Shown here in pieces: positions 45,097 through 56,970 of a stretch of DNA of 64,000 nt. This DNA is from Scilla litardierei (taxonomy: Eukaryota > Streptophyta > Magnoliopsida > Asparagales > Asparagaceae). The translations under genes and the position numbers were made by a program. Position 1 is the stretch's first letter; every line of letters begins with the position of its first letter. The notes beneath the pieces were generated by a model. The model had not been told where the DNA came from and did not search any database. It saw nothing but the letters and a program-made list of their open reading frames with translations. The DNA lies in contig CM061142.1 of NCBI GenBank assembly GCA_030789695.1, positions 156,212,714-156,276,713 of the forward strand, read 5' to 3'.

Positions 45097-46305
45097 TGAA
45101 GGGTTTTCTTGGACCCTTAGGGCACAAAAACTATATTCTCGTCCTAAGTCGGACGGAACATAGACATAAAATTGCAGCGGAAAAATTATGTTAATCTAAT
45201 TAACATGCAGCCCTAAGAAACCAGACCCTCTTAGCCAGGATCTCTGTCAACTCGGGGTGGATCTGACCACCCCAAGAGGGATCTAAACTATTGCGAATAA
45301 TTAAAACGAAAGCTTATAAAACATATATCCGGAATCTCAACCCTGGGGCGGTCAAGATGTTCCGCACCGTCTTCCGAGCCGCTCCCCGTCCCACACCGAG
45401 CTGCTCCTCGAACCACCCCTTGAACCGCTCCGCCTCCCGAGGCGAGCAATCCTCGTATCACCGAGCCAACCACACGCCGAAGAAAGTTTCACGCGAGTGA
45501 AAGCCTTCGCCAAGATTTCGGATCCGAATCCAAACTCCTTTGTGGCTTTGCTAGAGCCCTCAGGAGTAAGGCAGAAATATAGGGAGATAGAGAATATTAA
45601 TTTAAGCCTAGATCCAAGCGTGCTCCAACATTTACGGGAGCTGCTCAGATCTGGAGCTTGGGACGAGTTTGGATGAAGGGGAGGCCCCTATTTATATAGG
45701 CGGCTGACTCTCCCCTTTTCTCCACAACCGATTTGGGACTATTAAATGGAGTTAATAAATTCAAATTAGTTTGCCTTTCACAAAGACTAAACTTCCGTGA
45801 ATTTTAACTAGCTCACCGTTGAGCTTCAATCTTGGTACAACCTACCAAATCGAAGGGCATTCAACGGTGAACGCATAGGAAAAAACGACGAGTCAATCGG
45901 AGTCTGTTTGACCCTCCAATTGATCGTCCAAAGTTAGCCAAAACCATTCAAAGATGGAAAATCCAGCCGTCAAAAAAATCCCGGGTTTTAAAAAACCCTA
46001 ACCAGAAAATTCAAGCTTGGTGGGCCTCTATTTTCGCTAGGTTCAGCCCAACAGTTTGGGCTGACTTGTTTTGGCTATAACTTGTGCATTTGGACTCCGT
46101 TTTTGACACGATTTGAACCTGTGTTTAGAGCGGAACGATCTCGTCATCTAAGTAACCTTTTCAACACGTTTACTTTATTAAATATTATCGTAAACAATTT
46201 ACGACATATTTAACCCAGTTTGCATCATATGCAAAATCGTCCCTATCTAAGCTTAAATTTTCATTTGCATCAGATACAAATGATCTGAGGGCATATCCCC
46301 CAACA
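45097..46305 (-). repeat. 5' LTR of the 7.7-kb element
   Basis: It aligns end to end with 38587-39793 and shares both termini. Primer site GTGGTATCAGATC (minus) is directly adjacent at 45084-45096. Confidence 0.92.
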
Positions 46306-46310
46306 CACCT

Positions 46311-47100
46311 CAGCTGTGGAATCCTGTTACATCAATCCACTTGTACACGGAAATTGCTGAAAAAATTTCATATGGACAAATGTCATCCACTGAGTAAACC
46401 AATGGTCGTCAGATCATTGGATATAAATAAAGACCCCTTTCGTCCACTGGAAGAGAGGGTTGAAACACTTGGTCCTGAAGTACCTTACCTAAGTGCCATT
46501 GGAGCACTCATCTATCTAGCAAACTGCACGCATCCCGATATAGCGTTCGCAGTAAACCTACTAGCTAAATACAGTGTAGCACCCACAAAGCGCCACTGGA
46601 ACAGATTTAAACAACTTCTGTGCTACCTCTAATGGTCAATTAATCTGGGATTATATTACCAGAAAGGTATATCCTCCAACTTGATTGGTTATGCAGATGC
46701 ATGTTACAGGTCAGACCCCTACACCGAAAAGTAACAGACTGTGTTCGTGTTCACCTACGGTGGAACGGCCATTTTATAGAGATCTATGAAGCATACCACG
46801 ATAGAAACATCATCCAATCACTCTGAACTCATTTCGATCCATGAAGTTAGCAGAGAATGTTTTTGGCTACGTTCAGTTATTCACCACATCATAGTGACGG
46901 CCGACCTAAAGACATGCAACCTTGAACCAACCACCATGTTCAAAGACAATGCAGCCTGTATAGCTCAACCATGAGGTGGCTACATCAAGGGTGACAGGAC
47001 AAAGCACATCTCACTTAAGCTCTTATGGACGCACGAACTACAAAAGGATAAACAGATCGACATTCAGCAAATCCAGTACTTACACGCCTGAAGATTGTAC
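46311..47100 (+). pseudogene. E4 RT end and RNase H, broken
   Basis: Resumes in frame after the TSD: HLSCGILLHQSTCTRKLLKKFHMDKCHPLSKPMVVRSL, then YLSAIGALIYLANCTHPDIAFAVNLLAKYS and, for RNase H, GYADACYRSDPYTEK, KHTTIETSSNHSELISIHE and DNAACIAQ, ending in TKHISLKLLWTHEL. Stops occur near 46630, 46730, 46775 and 46972. Confidence 0.88.
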
Positions 47101-47121
47101 ACAACAGGGGGAGTTAAATGT

Positions 47122-47410
47122 TAAGTTGTACTCTTTTTCCTTAGCTATTGGTTTTTCCCATTGGGTTTTCCATAGCCAAATGTTTTAACGAGGCAACCAC
47201 ATTAACTCTAGATCTATAAGTATCCACCCCTAGTGATATCCACCGATCAGGAAAATTTAAGGAGACTTGTACTCTTTTTCCTTAGCTATTGGTTTTTTCC
47301 CACTGGGTTTTCTATAGCCAAATGTTTTAACGAGGCAAGACCTCCTAACTTAAGATCTAGAAGTATCCAAATCCTCATGTTCAGATAAGTTCTATGAATC
47401 CTGAAGTATT
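47122..47410 (+). repeat. Tandem duplication of the E4 3' untranslated region
   Basis: TTGTACTCTTTTTCCTTAGC...TTTTAACGAGGCA with following DNA occurs at about 47125-47265 and again at 47268-47410, about 145 bp each. Both copies precede the 3' LTR. Confidence 0.8.
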
Positions 47411-47450
47411 CATATACCAAGCTTACAATGATGGATGGATAAGAGGAAGT

Positions 47451-47573
47451 GTTATGAATGGGCTTTTGTAGGCCCATGTGAAGCCCACGGTGGGCTAGGG
47501 TATCCACCCATTATGTAAAATTTTCCTATAAATATATGGCTACAGGTTCAGTAGCCGCCACCTTTACAACATA
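47451..47573 (+). repeat. 3' LTR of E4, 123 bp
   Basis: Starts TGTTATGAATGGG and ends ACAACATA. It aligns along its full length with the 5' LTR and is preceded by the purine tract AAGAGGAAG (47442-47450). Its final dinucleotide has drifted from CA to TA. Confidence 0.88.
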
Positions 47574-48099
47574 TCAAAGTCTTGTATCGATTTAACAGTT
47601 ACATTTTAAGGAGCAAAATAAGTTTTCTTTAAGAAGCTTCATAATATTTACAATTTTCAATAACTTTATGCAAACAATCTTATGCAAATAACTTTATGAA
47701 TATATACTTAACAATTCCGACTCCAACTTTTATTTTCTTCATAAATAATTAGAACATGACTTAGATATAATGTGTACACTTTATAAGTCATGCCTAAAAT
47801 ACTAAGAACATTCAAAATAAGTCTAAACATCATGTATAAATTCTTACAGTGACAACCATTATATCAATGAGCTCATTCTTTGTATAACCTTTTAATAAAA
47901 TGACTGCAAATACTTTACTCAATCAGTCAACAGCATAACTATAACTTCATGTGCTCATAGTCAACAATAATCATAATTTTAACCTCAACCATATGGAACT
48001 TAATGTCGATTCTTCTAAATCGATTGATTCTTGTATTGTTGTTAAAAATGATATCAGCAAAGGAATCGATACAAGACTACTACTTTATATATTGTATTG
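47574..48099. other. Unassigned AT-rich segment with a 15-bp inverted repeat
   Basis: AGTCTTGTATCGATT at 47579-47593 recurs inverted at 48063-48077. No coding frame is seen. It separates E4 from the inverse copia fragment. Confidence 0.5.
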
Positions 48100-49801
48100 T
48101 AGTCTGTTATACCACATTCTTTCCGATTGTTTTAGAGTATACAATGATCTTTGTATCTTAATAGAGTAGACGTCCTGAGCTATGTCTTTCATTTCTGTTG
48201 GTAATTTATAGTCATTAGGAAGTTTCATATAAATATCTTTATCAATATTACCGTAAAGGTATGCTGTCACAATGTCCAAGAGCTGCATATCTAGGCCTTC
48301 CGTAGCTGTTAAGCTTATTATGAATCGGAAAGTGATCACATCCATAACCGGGGAATATATCTCTTCATCATCTATTCCCGGTTGTTGGGAAAAAATCATG
48401 TGCTACAAGGAGTGCTTTGTAGCGTACGATCTGATTATTCCCATTTCTCTTTCTTACGAATACACATTTATATCCCACAGGTTTTACACCTTTTTGTGTT
48501 GGAACTACTGGTCCAAATACTTTGCGTTTCAAGAGTGAGCCCAGCTCTACTCATATTGCCTCGTTCCATTTTGGCCAATCCTCTCTGTGTTTACATTCTA
48601 CTAGAGAAAGTGGATCGTTATCATCATCGCATTCAGAGACGTGAATGGTAATATCGAACGCAAAGTCGTCATCGATGATAATGCTTTTTCTATCTAATAC
48701 CTCCCCAGTACGTACATAGTTTAAAGATATTTCTCCTATGTTTTCCTCTTCTAGGGATGGAGGAGGGGAGATGTATTTGGGCTGAGCTCAACATCCTGTG
48801 GTGGTATCGTTTTATTTTCTTCAGGAGTTTTTCTCTTTCAAGAAAATTTATCCTTAGAGCCTGGAGGTCGTCTTCTCTTTTATTGAGGTACGACTACTTC
48901 TGCTACATGTGGATTGCATCCATCTTTGGGTATGTCGATCCTAGCTGGCGTGTTTATAGCAGGGACTGTGATCTGACAATCTTCTGGTTGTCGGAGAATT
49001 TTTTCGATAGTATGTGAATTGTGTTTTGAATTTGGTGGATCTTCAGTATCTCATCCTCACATTTGTTTGTACACGGATCAAAGTGGGACAAAGTCTTGGT
49101 GTCCCATGAAATGGTCTCTGAAGCTTCAGGCTTCGTAGAATTTAAGACTAGTTTGGAAAAAGTATTTTCGTCAAACTTTCAGTCTTCTAGACGTGCCTTA
49201 AAAGTGTCCCCCATTAGGGGTTCCATGTATCTAATTATCGAGGGTGAGTCAAACCTTACGTAGATACCTAGATGACGTTGAGGACCCATCTTTGTCCTCT
49301 GTGGTGGTGCAATGGGGATATAGACTGTGCATCTAAATATCCTCAAGTGAAAGATATTTGGTGGAGTTTCATATGCGAGCTGCATTGGAGAATATTTTTG
49401 ACTTCCAGATGGTCTTATCCTTATTAGTGATGCAACATGCAAAATTGCATGTCCCCATGCAGTCATAGGCAACTGAGATTGCATTAGCAATGGACGAGCG
49501 ATCTATTGTAGTCTCTTTATAAGAGATGTAGCTAACCTATTCTGAGTGTGAACATGAGCTACAAGATGTTCAACTTCAATGCCAGTTACTTGGCAGTAGT
49601 CTTGAAAGACTTGTGATGTAAATTCCCCAGCATTTTCCTGACAGATTTTCCTAATCTAGTTGTCTGGAAAATGTGCCCACAACTTTATGATTTGTGCCAG
49701 TAGCTTTGCAAAAGCTAAGTTGCGGATGGACATTAGACACACATATGACCATTAAGAAGATGTGTCTATTAGTACCAAAAAGTATCGAAATGGGCCAAAT
49801 G
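48100..49801 (-). pseudogene. Inverse copia gag-pol fragment related to E4
   Basis: On the minus strand: integrase core (FGPFRYF-like start at 49800, FQDYCQVTGIEVEHL near 49590), PPNIFHLRIF, then RT with EDWPKWN-like sequence and QPGIDDEEIYSPVMDVITFRFIISL, MQLLDIVTAYLYGNIDKDIYMKLPNDYKLPTEMKD, QRSLYTLK and ERMWYN. Stretches align closely with 35280-38350 of E4, so both belong to one family. It lacks Gag, RNase H and LTRs, and is cut on the right by the LTR at 49802. Confidence 0.85.
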
Positions 49802-50593
49802 TGTCACGCCCCACTCCCCAGGATACCCGGGATTTTCAAAACTGTCCCAAGTATTCCTGAAGGGGCAGAAATGATGAAGAAAGAGATTGGAAGAGAGATG
49901 AAGAAAACAGAGGCAGGCCACTGCACACATGCTGGGATAGTACCTGTAATGCTCCATATACATCAACAGTGAGATCACATTCCACTTATACAACATCACA
50001 AAGTGTACACGCACAATTTCAAGTTGCCAATATAAGGGCCAACACAACATTGGATACAAATGTGCATCAATAAATTTCAACTCAAGTTAGACCTCCTTAG
50101 GACAATATCAACTCCACGACCCCAGAGTATAACTCACCTCTCTGAACTACCCTACACATATTCAAGTATTTACAAATATGACATTCCTTTATGCACACAC
50201 CTCTTTACTACACATACACCCCTTCATTTTCTCCAATGACCATTTTGTTCCTCACCTTTCTAAATATTTACGAGGATGTCATTAACCCCTAACCCCCTCT
50301 TCACACTAGCATGACTCTCCCTACACACAACCATGCATACCCACACATGCATACATGCACCACACACATATGTCTAATACATACTTGTTTTATCATACAT
50401 ATGACGTCATTCACACTCCTCCCGCATTCATGTCTCGCATTCTCGTCTCTTGGCCACATATTACGATACAACCCCATGCATTATGATACATACTTCGACA
50501 TTCACAATTATTTCATGCCTATATATGCATCATAAGTAGAAATACCACGTGTATATAGTAGAATACACATATAGTTCAAAACAGGGCATGACA
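49802..50593 (-). repeat. Chromovirus-type 3' LTR, 792 bp
   Basis: Minus strand starts TGTCATGCCCTG and ends GGAGTGGGGCGTGACA. The purine tract AAGGTGGGTAGGA sits directly before it at 50594-50606, just as before the plus-strand LTR at 20840. The pol that should lie to the right is not recognisable and the partner LTR was not found. Confidence 0.85.
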
Positions 50594-50606
50594 TCCTACC
50601 CACCTT
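50594..50606 (-). promoter_or_regulatory. Polypurine tract of the truncated chromovirus
   Basis: AAGGTGGGTAGGA on the minus strand is identical to the tract at 20827-20839. About 35 bp beyond it resemble the end of a chromovirus pol, then similarity stops. Confidence 0.8.
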
Positions 50607-50990
50607 AAAATAAAGTCAGTCCTTGGACTTTCTAGGGTGTGGACCCCACCAAAGGTTAGATAGGTATAATAGTCTTACTACCCATGAAATACAAACAAGA
50701 ATACGTACTTACACTACACTTACATACACTATATGCTTTACGGTCATCATATACATCTGCATCACATACATATCACAGATACATCCTACTATTCATCTAG
50801 TAGCACATCCACATCACTATATGCACTCACTACATATACATACATATATGTCTTTCACATAAACATCTAAGCACACATATTCACACACGAACATATACAG
50901 CACACACACCACAAATAGATCTCTATATGTATCTTTATACATATCCAGATAATTACACATACCTATATGCATATGACATCACATCATATC
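50607..50990. other. CA/TA-rich low-complexity DNA, left part
   Basis: Degenerate ACATAC/CACATATA-type sequence without a gene. It continues at 54509 once the 3.4-kb insertion is removed. Confidence 0.7.
50918..50990. repeat. Left copy of a 73-bp direct duplication
   Basis: Starts GATCTCTATATG and ends ATCACATCATATC. It is identical over 73 bp to 54436-54508. The bases outside both copies differ. Confidence 0.95.
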
Positions 50991-53900
50991 TGTAATGGCC
51001 GTTTTCCGACCGTTCGCATTTTTGCGCGTATTTCGAATTATATGAGTATTTTCGTACCTTATTTCTACTTTCGATTTCGGTAGGCCTAGCACGTGACCGG
51101 ACCCCGTATACTCGGCCCTCGCGGCGTCACAATCGCCCGTTCTTTTTATTGTTGGATGTCGTTGGGCCAATCTGCATATGCCCATTATTATTATAATAAA
51201 ATATTGTTATAAGATTCGAATTTCGAATCAGGATGAATTCAAATGGTATTTAATATATTAAGAACTAAATGTGTGTACGTGTCAAATCAAACTTTTACAA
51301 ATCTAAAATCAAAACTTGCTAAATCCTTGACCATATCTTTTTTTTAAAATCAAAAACCGTATTTTATAATATTCTAATAGATTTCCAACATTTTCTTCCA
51401 ACTGCCCAACAACTCTCTCCCCCACGTCACGCTCTCTCTCCACGTTCTTAACCCTATCAGCCCACAAACTAAACTAAAGAGGAAACTACTCTACAGATAT
51501 CCTTCTCTCCCTATAACCCATCTCTCAATAAAACCTATCTATAACCCATCTCTCAATAAAACCTATCTGTACAAAGAAAACCTAAAGCAACCTAGGCTAA
51601 CCTTTCAGCCGCACGCAACTCTAGCCTCTACAAAACCTATCCCTACAAAACCCTACTCTAAAACAATAAAACCCTAGCCTTAGCTCCCTCCTCTCACCCT
51701 CAGCTTCCCTCTTTCCCAAGAACGGCAAGCATCCTCCGGCCTCTCCGCTGTCGAAGTCCGACGATCGAATCCGCTGCCCTCGACAGGCCGCCGACCCTCC
51801 GACTATCAAGTCACCGCCAGCTACAGTGCAACTCCCCCTCCTCCTTGCCAACCACCGCACACCCCATGAGAAGCCCCCACACGTTTCCGATCCCCGAGCA
51901 GCCACACGCAACCACTCCGAACACCTCTCACGCCTCGCGACGTCAACCCGCAGCGGCCTCCCCTTCATCCACCCGCACGGCGACCTGCAGCCCTCGCCTC
52001 GCAACTCTCCGGCAACCAAGACCGCCTCGGAGCAACCCAAGTCACCGAACCCCCTCCCTTCCTCTCCGTGCAGACCTGTCATCGCAGAAGCCCCGCCTGC
52101 TCTCCTCTCCGCGGCTGCCTCTGACCACCCCGAGCGCCGACGAACTCCCTCTCGCGACCGCCCTCCTTCAACTTCCCCATTCATCGTCGACCTCTGGCAA
52201 TCTCCGGGCCAGCGTCCCTCCCTCGAGCTCTCGTACGACAGCTCCCCACGACCTCTTCCATCGTTCGGGCCATCTCCGACGTCGACGAAATCCATAAGCA
52301 GCGGCCCTCTTCCGAACTCTTCGACCGTACAAACAACGGTCGTTCCTTGCGAGGAAGCGAGCTCATTCGACCGTCCAAACACGTAAGTCTCAACGTTTAG
52401 CACGTTATATTATATATTTTAGTAGCAGTAGATGTATATGGGTGTACGTGAAGCTGTTACAGACATTCGATGATAATGCCTTGCAAATGAGCAAGGTATT
52501 AAGTGCAAACAATTACAAATTAAACATATGTTTTCCATGCAACAAACATAGTTTATATATATATGTATATTGGTAGTGCAACAGGTAAGTATATAACATG
52601 TTAATTATTAATAAATACTGCTAGGTTAGTTTGATAATAATTCTTGGTTTTAACATTGGTATATATGCGTGCATGCTGTTAATAAGTTTTGGTTGGCAAA
52701 CATAGGTTATAAGAGTGATGTTAGTTGCTAACCGCAGTACCTCCAAGCGTAGGTAACTTACTGTTACTTGTTAATTGTGTATGTCTATATATAGAGTAGT
52801 ACGTATAATGCTATAGGGATTCAGAGGAAACTATAGCTAAGTGGCATGTGAACACTATATGAGCCTATTTTCATATATGAAAACATATATATATTAAGTT
52901 ATAAATAATGATCTGTTACTAATGAAGAACAAAACAACTTATCTTTAATAACTTAATTTGATGTTAATTGTAAGATTAGTAATCTTTAGCCTAATGTGTC
53001 GCCATGACGTAGATATGCCGCGTCTCCACTACCATTACTTGGACACCGAGCTTCCACCATCCAGACTCTACGTCCATTCTACGTCAAACACCGGAGAGGT
53101 TGGTTTCCCTAACAAGTAGTAAAACCCACACCGTAGTACAATCAAACCCTAAACTAAAAACCGACAACTATAACTAAATTTATTTTCAGCACTTGTAAAA
53201 TGACTGCCACCGTAGAAAGATCGACAACCGGACAACCTTTCTGTGCACATAGGATAGAAGTCGATCTAGGTTGATTAAAACATCAAAACGTGACTTATGA
53301 CAATTTGGATAGTCCCGATAACCTAGACACAAACCCTAAATAGGAATTACTGAAAACGCGACCTGACACCGTCGCCGTGACCCTGTTTCAGACGGACTAC
53401 CGCGGACGCGACGACTGGACGAGACGCCCCGGACGGACGACACACTCGCCATTGCAGGCAAGTGTACCCACTTGCATTTTTGACCGTGCTTTGGTCTTAG
53501 ATTGCTAGAACTGTTAGACTGTGAATGTATAGAACCGGACGTGAAATGATTGCGCCCGGGACGACTCCTGACGGCTCAGACTTGACGACGAAGTCTGAGC
53601 CTGACAACAACAACTTTTTAATGATGTAGGGCTATCATGTGTGTGCGTGTGTGTGGACACCCTAGAATAACCCTTCCTGTCTTGTCACGTCCCGTCCCGT
53701 CTTGCACAGCCCGCTGGGCAATAGGGCACTCGCCGAGTGATCCCTTGTACTGATTCACAGCCTGCGGGCAATAGGGCACTCTCCAAGTTGAGAGAGTGAT
53801 CCCTTGTACTGTTACACAGCCCGAGGGCAATAGGGCACTCTCCAAGCTAGATAGAGTGATCCCTTGTACGGATTCTCAGCCTACGGGTAATAGGGCACTC

Positions 53901-54435
53901 GCCAAGCTAGAGCGAGTGATCCCTTGTACTGGTGTCATGTCTTGTCTTGTCTTGGGGTTTGGGGTTGGGTTGAGCGTGCGCACGGCAAGAGGGTCTGATC
54001 CCCCTCGAACCGTAAGGCGTGAACCCTTTCGTGTCTCACTTGTCTTGTCCTGCCTTGTTTCCGTCACGTCCCGTCTTGTCTTGACACCTGTAGGTTAGTC
54101 CCGTAGTTGTGGCACACGCTACAACTACTACTTGTTGCGCTTTACTTTCCTGCTATGTTACTTCTGTTTGTTACTCAGTTATAACTCCAGCATGTTAATC
54201 AACCAGTAAACTGTTGTGCAATAGAACCTCAGCATGCTAATCAACCAGTAAATCGTTGTTTAAAAGTTGATCACTTGCAGTAAAGTCTAATCCTTCTTGT
54301 AGACTTTACCTGACGTACAGTTCCTTTCTCTTGGGTGATGTACGTCAGGTGCTCAGCCAGAGTTCGTGGACGAGGCAGACTCACTGGAGTACGAGGAGCT
54401 GAGGACGTTGATCCAGAGTTCGTGTGCCTGACGAG
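50991..54435 (+). repeat. LTR fragment of a chromovirus-type element, 3' end missing
   Basis: Starts TGTAATGGCC and follows the plan of the LTRs at 20840 and 22220: AT-rich U3, GC-rich leader (about 51600-52385) with donor-like ACGTAAGT at 52382, a second donor-like CAG/GCAAGT at 53457, tandem repeats (53710-53933), an acceptor-like GTCAG at 54348 and then a short acidic frame (PEFVDEADSLEYEELRTLIQSS). It stops about 90 bp into that part, so the usual ...CGTGACA end is lacking. The long GC-rich frames on both strands at 51621-52403 look like non-coding leader with fortuitous ORFs. No pol is present. Confidence 0.6.
53710..53933 (+). repeat. Tandem repeat, about 58-bp units x 4
   Basis: Each unit holds GGGCAATAGGGCACTCKCC and GAGTGATCCCTTGTAC; units begin near 53713, 53768, 53827 and 53886. 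Confidence 0.9.
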
Positions 54436-54508
54436 GATCTCTATATGTATCTTTATACATATCCAGATAATTACACATACCTATATGCATATGACATCAC
54501 ATCATATC
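54436..54508. repeat. Right copy of the 73-bp direct duplication
   Basis: Identical to 50918-50990. Together they flank 3445 bp (50991-54435), far longer than the 5-bp TSD of LTR elements. Confidence 0.95.
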
Positions 54509-55104
54509 CATAAAACGATATATAAGGCACTCATACATGTGACATGTTATGGTATATTTTCCTACATATCACGATACATGCAAGTATAAATGGTTTATAT
54601 TCTACCTGTATATATTTACACATACGTCTATACCCATGCACAGATACACAATTATACACATCAATTTACACACCATAACTTGACAAACAGGGTCACCATC
54701 ACGGTGTCACACCATATGTACACCGGATTCTTATACACTCAATATTCAGTCATATAAGTTCAATCACAATTATATGCACATAAATATCTATATACACACA
54801 ATATTTAGTCACATCCATACATACACCTACGTGTACATACTAACACATGCATGATCAAGTCACATAGGGCCCATAATTTTAATTATAGATAAATATATAC
54901 ATAACCTCACATCCATAGTGATGCACCTACTGCCTCACACAGATAGGCACATATACCACATATAATACACACGAGATTGGCCCACACACAGGTAAGGCAC
55001 ATTCATCCTAAGTATAAGTAACAAATAGACAGGCAGTTATATCCACAGATACGCAATACACAAATATGGCCATCTCCAATCATACATGGGTATATACATA
55101 TAAG
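54509..55104. other. CA/TA-rich low-complexity DNA
   Basis: Degenerate CACATATATAC-type sequence, no gene or RNA recognised. Confidence 0.7.
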
Positions 55105-55471
55105 CAGTGGCGAAACCAGGCCTTTGGAATTATGGGGTCATAATTTAATACTAATAAAAGTAATAATATTAAATTAAAAAATTAAAAAATAATCTGGTTG
55201 ATTTTTTGGGTGAGTTCGGGCAGAGGGAGAAGGTTCAAAATAAAGAACCGTTGATATTTTTTGGTAGAGCTCAGACAGTAGGAGAACATTCAGAATGAAG
55301 ACTGAAAACAAACTAAAACAATAAAATAACTCTCTTTTTCCCCTATCATCAGCCCACAGATCACACATCTCTCATCAGCTGTAGTTCAAACATGTATACT
55401 AAAAGACAATTTTCCCAAAAAAAATTGTGGGGGCCCATGCCCCCACAATGTTAGCCATAGGTCCGCCCCTG
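55105..55471. mobile_element. hAT-type MITE, 367 bp
   Basis: Ends are CAGTGGCGAAACCAGG and CATAGGTCCGCCCCTG, imperfect inverted repeats of the CAGNGGCGGA type seen in plant hAT elements. Flanks are catataag and tatataag (8 bp, 7 matching), as expected for hAT. No transposase. Confidence 0.8.
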
Positions 55472-56292
55472 TATATAAGTACACAAATATTTACGACCAT
55501 ACAACCATACGCTTCTATGGAGATAAAGAATATACACATAGTGCATTCACATACACATATAGACCTCTGGCTAACTATGTCTATATGTCTATGCATAATT
55601 GTAACCGAATACACGTACATATATCCACAGAGTCATAGACACACGTATATAAATGGACTCACATATGGTGTCTATGTAATAACATACATGGATGAGCCGA
55701 TGTAGTCACACAAACGCATTAGTCATACATGTATACTTATTTACACACAACCTCTTATACAAGCAACCCTATATAAATATGTAGCTGTACACATGCCGCA
55801 CATATCCATCACCATATACAAGATATACACACGTATATTGCTGCATGCATGTACCCTACAGTTATACACAATTCCATCACATTGACATATAAGTATGAAA
55901 ACCTACTACTATCCATATCATCATATAGTCACCCATATACCCCACTATATATGTACGCCACATACCACCACATACTTTTATGCAACACATTAGACAATAA
56001 TGATACACTAATACACACATAGTACTCCTACTAATGCATATTTGGGATGTAAAGATCCGCACATGGACCCACAAACTATATACTTATAAGCTACATACAT
56101 CTTAAACTACCCAATATCTCCATTATACGTACACTTCACATGTCAGCCAAATACTGATACAACATATAGCACTACATATTTATATACAACATACGAGGTA
56201 AACAGAACATATAAATAGACATCTATCATGTCCTCTCATACCCAAGTGGGATACATAGATCCACACATATATCTACGCACTGTCAATCATTG

Positions 56293-56341
<49 letters not shown>

Positions 56342-56342
56342 G
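55472..56342. other. CA/TA-rich low-complexity DNA ending in a (CA)n tract
   Basis: Degenerate ACATATACAC-type sequence, ending in GCGCGC(AC)n at 56294-56338. No gene recognised. Confidence 0.7.
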
Positions 56343-56698
56343 AGGAGGGATCAAATGACCCCCAAAAATAACTCCAAATCAAAAATCCTATGCCCCCCAT
56401 TTTTTCGAAAGATCCGAACCGTTCATCTTGATCTCCACCTCTAAATACCTGACCTACAAATTTTCAACCCGATCCCATGTGTTTTGCCTGTTCATCCATC
56501 CGACCCAAATTTAACGGTTTCGCATGCACAGAACTTTTGCGGATGGTTGCTGAATGGGCAAAACACATGGGATCGGGTTGAAAATTGTTGGGTCAGGTAT
56601 TTAGAGGGTGGAGATCAAGATAAACGGTTCGGATCTTCCGAAAAATGGGGGGCATATGATTTTTGATAGGGGTTATTTTTGGGGGTCATTCGATCCCT

Positions 56699-56700
<2 letters not shown>
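56343..56700. mobile_element. Fold-back MITE A with arms of about 145 bp
   Basis: Arms 56343-56488 and 56557-56700 are inverted copies (outer end AGGAGGGATCRAATGACCCC) around a 68-bp spacer. It sits between a (CA)n tract and a (TA)n tract. No transposase, no clear TSD because of the microsatellites. Confidence 0.85.

Positions 56701-56746
<46 letters not shown>
56701..56746. repeat. (TA)n microsatellite
   Basis: About 23 TA units between fold-back MITE A and the 3' end of the LINE. Confidence 0.95.
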
Positions 56747-56747
<1 letters not shown>

Positions 56748-56970
56748 AAAGGTAATGTTAGTCTTTATTGAAGTATGTGCAAAATAATACAGAGCGGGGA
56801 GAAAAGATAGTGGATGTTAGGATCAAGTGAGTGAGGAGAGGACACAAGCGTCGTCACTCCCTACAATCAAGCCCAACCCCCACTAATCAGTTCCCCATAA
56901 CAACACTACAACATATAATCCAAAATTTCCTACAACACTCAAATGGTGATGAAAATCAAGAATTCGATGA

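Larger units (their letters stand above)
38587..46305 (-). mobile_element. Non-coding LTR element (LARD-like), 7.7 kb, TSD cacct
   Basis: LTRs of 1207 and 1209 bp (about 95% identical by eye) flank 5.3 kb without a usable coding frame. cacct lies on both sides (38582-38586 and 46306-46310). Sense is minus: the LTR starts TGTTGGGGGATATGCC, a purine tract AAGTGGGAGA lies inside the left LTR and a tRNA-Met primer site inside the right LTR. With complete cis signals but no protein it must have been moved by another element's proteins. Confidence 0.93.
31878..47573 (+). mobile_element. Decayed Ty1/copia element (E4) with two nested insertions
   Basis: Short LTRs (31878-32000 and 47451-47573) flank a 1.5-kb leader and a broken gag-pol. 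Flanks are tcaaat before and tcaaag after, compatible with TSD tcaaa if one terminal base is uncertain. Removing the solo LTR 35497-36861 and the element 38587-46305 (with one TSD copy each) leaves about 6.6 kb with domains in the order Gag, protease, integrase, RT, RNase H. Confidence 0.9.

Noticed and set aside
51621..52403. A 260-codon frame (minus) overlapping 150-186-codon frames (plus)
   Set aside because: All frames are Pro/Ser/Arg-rich and stop-poor because of base composition. The region matches the leader position of other LTRs here; no domain on either strand.
50607..56342. CA/TA-rich region as a centromeric satellite
   Set aside because: There is no regular monomer length; it is degenerate dinucleotide-like sequence interrupted by unrelated insertions.
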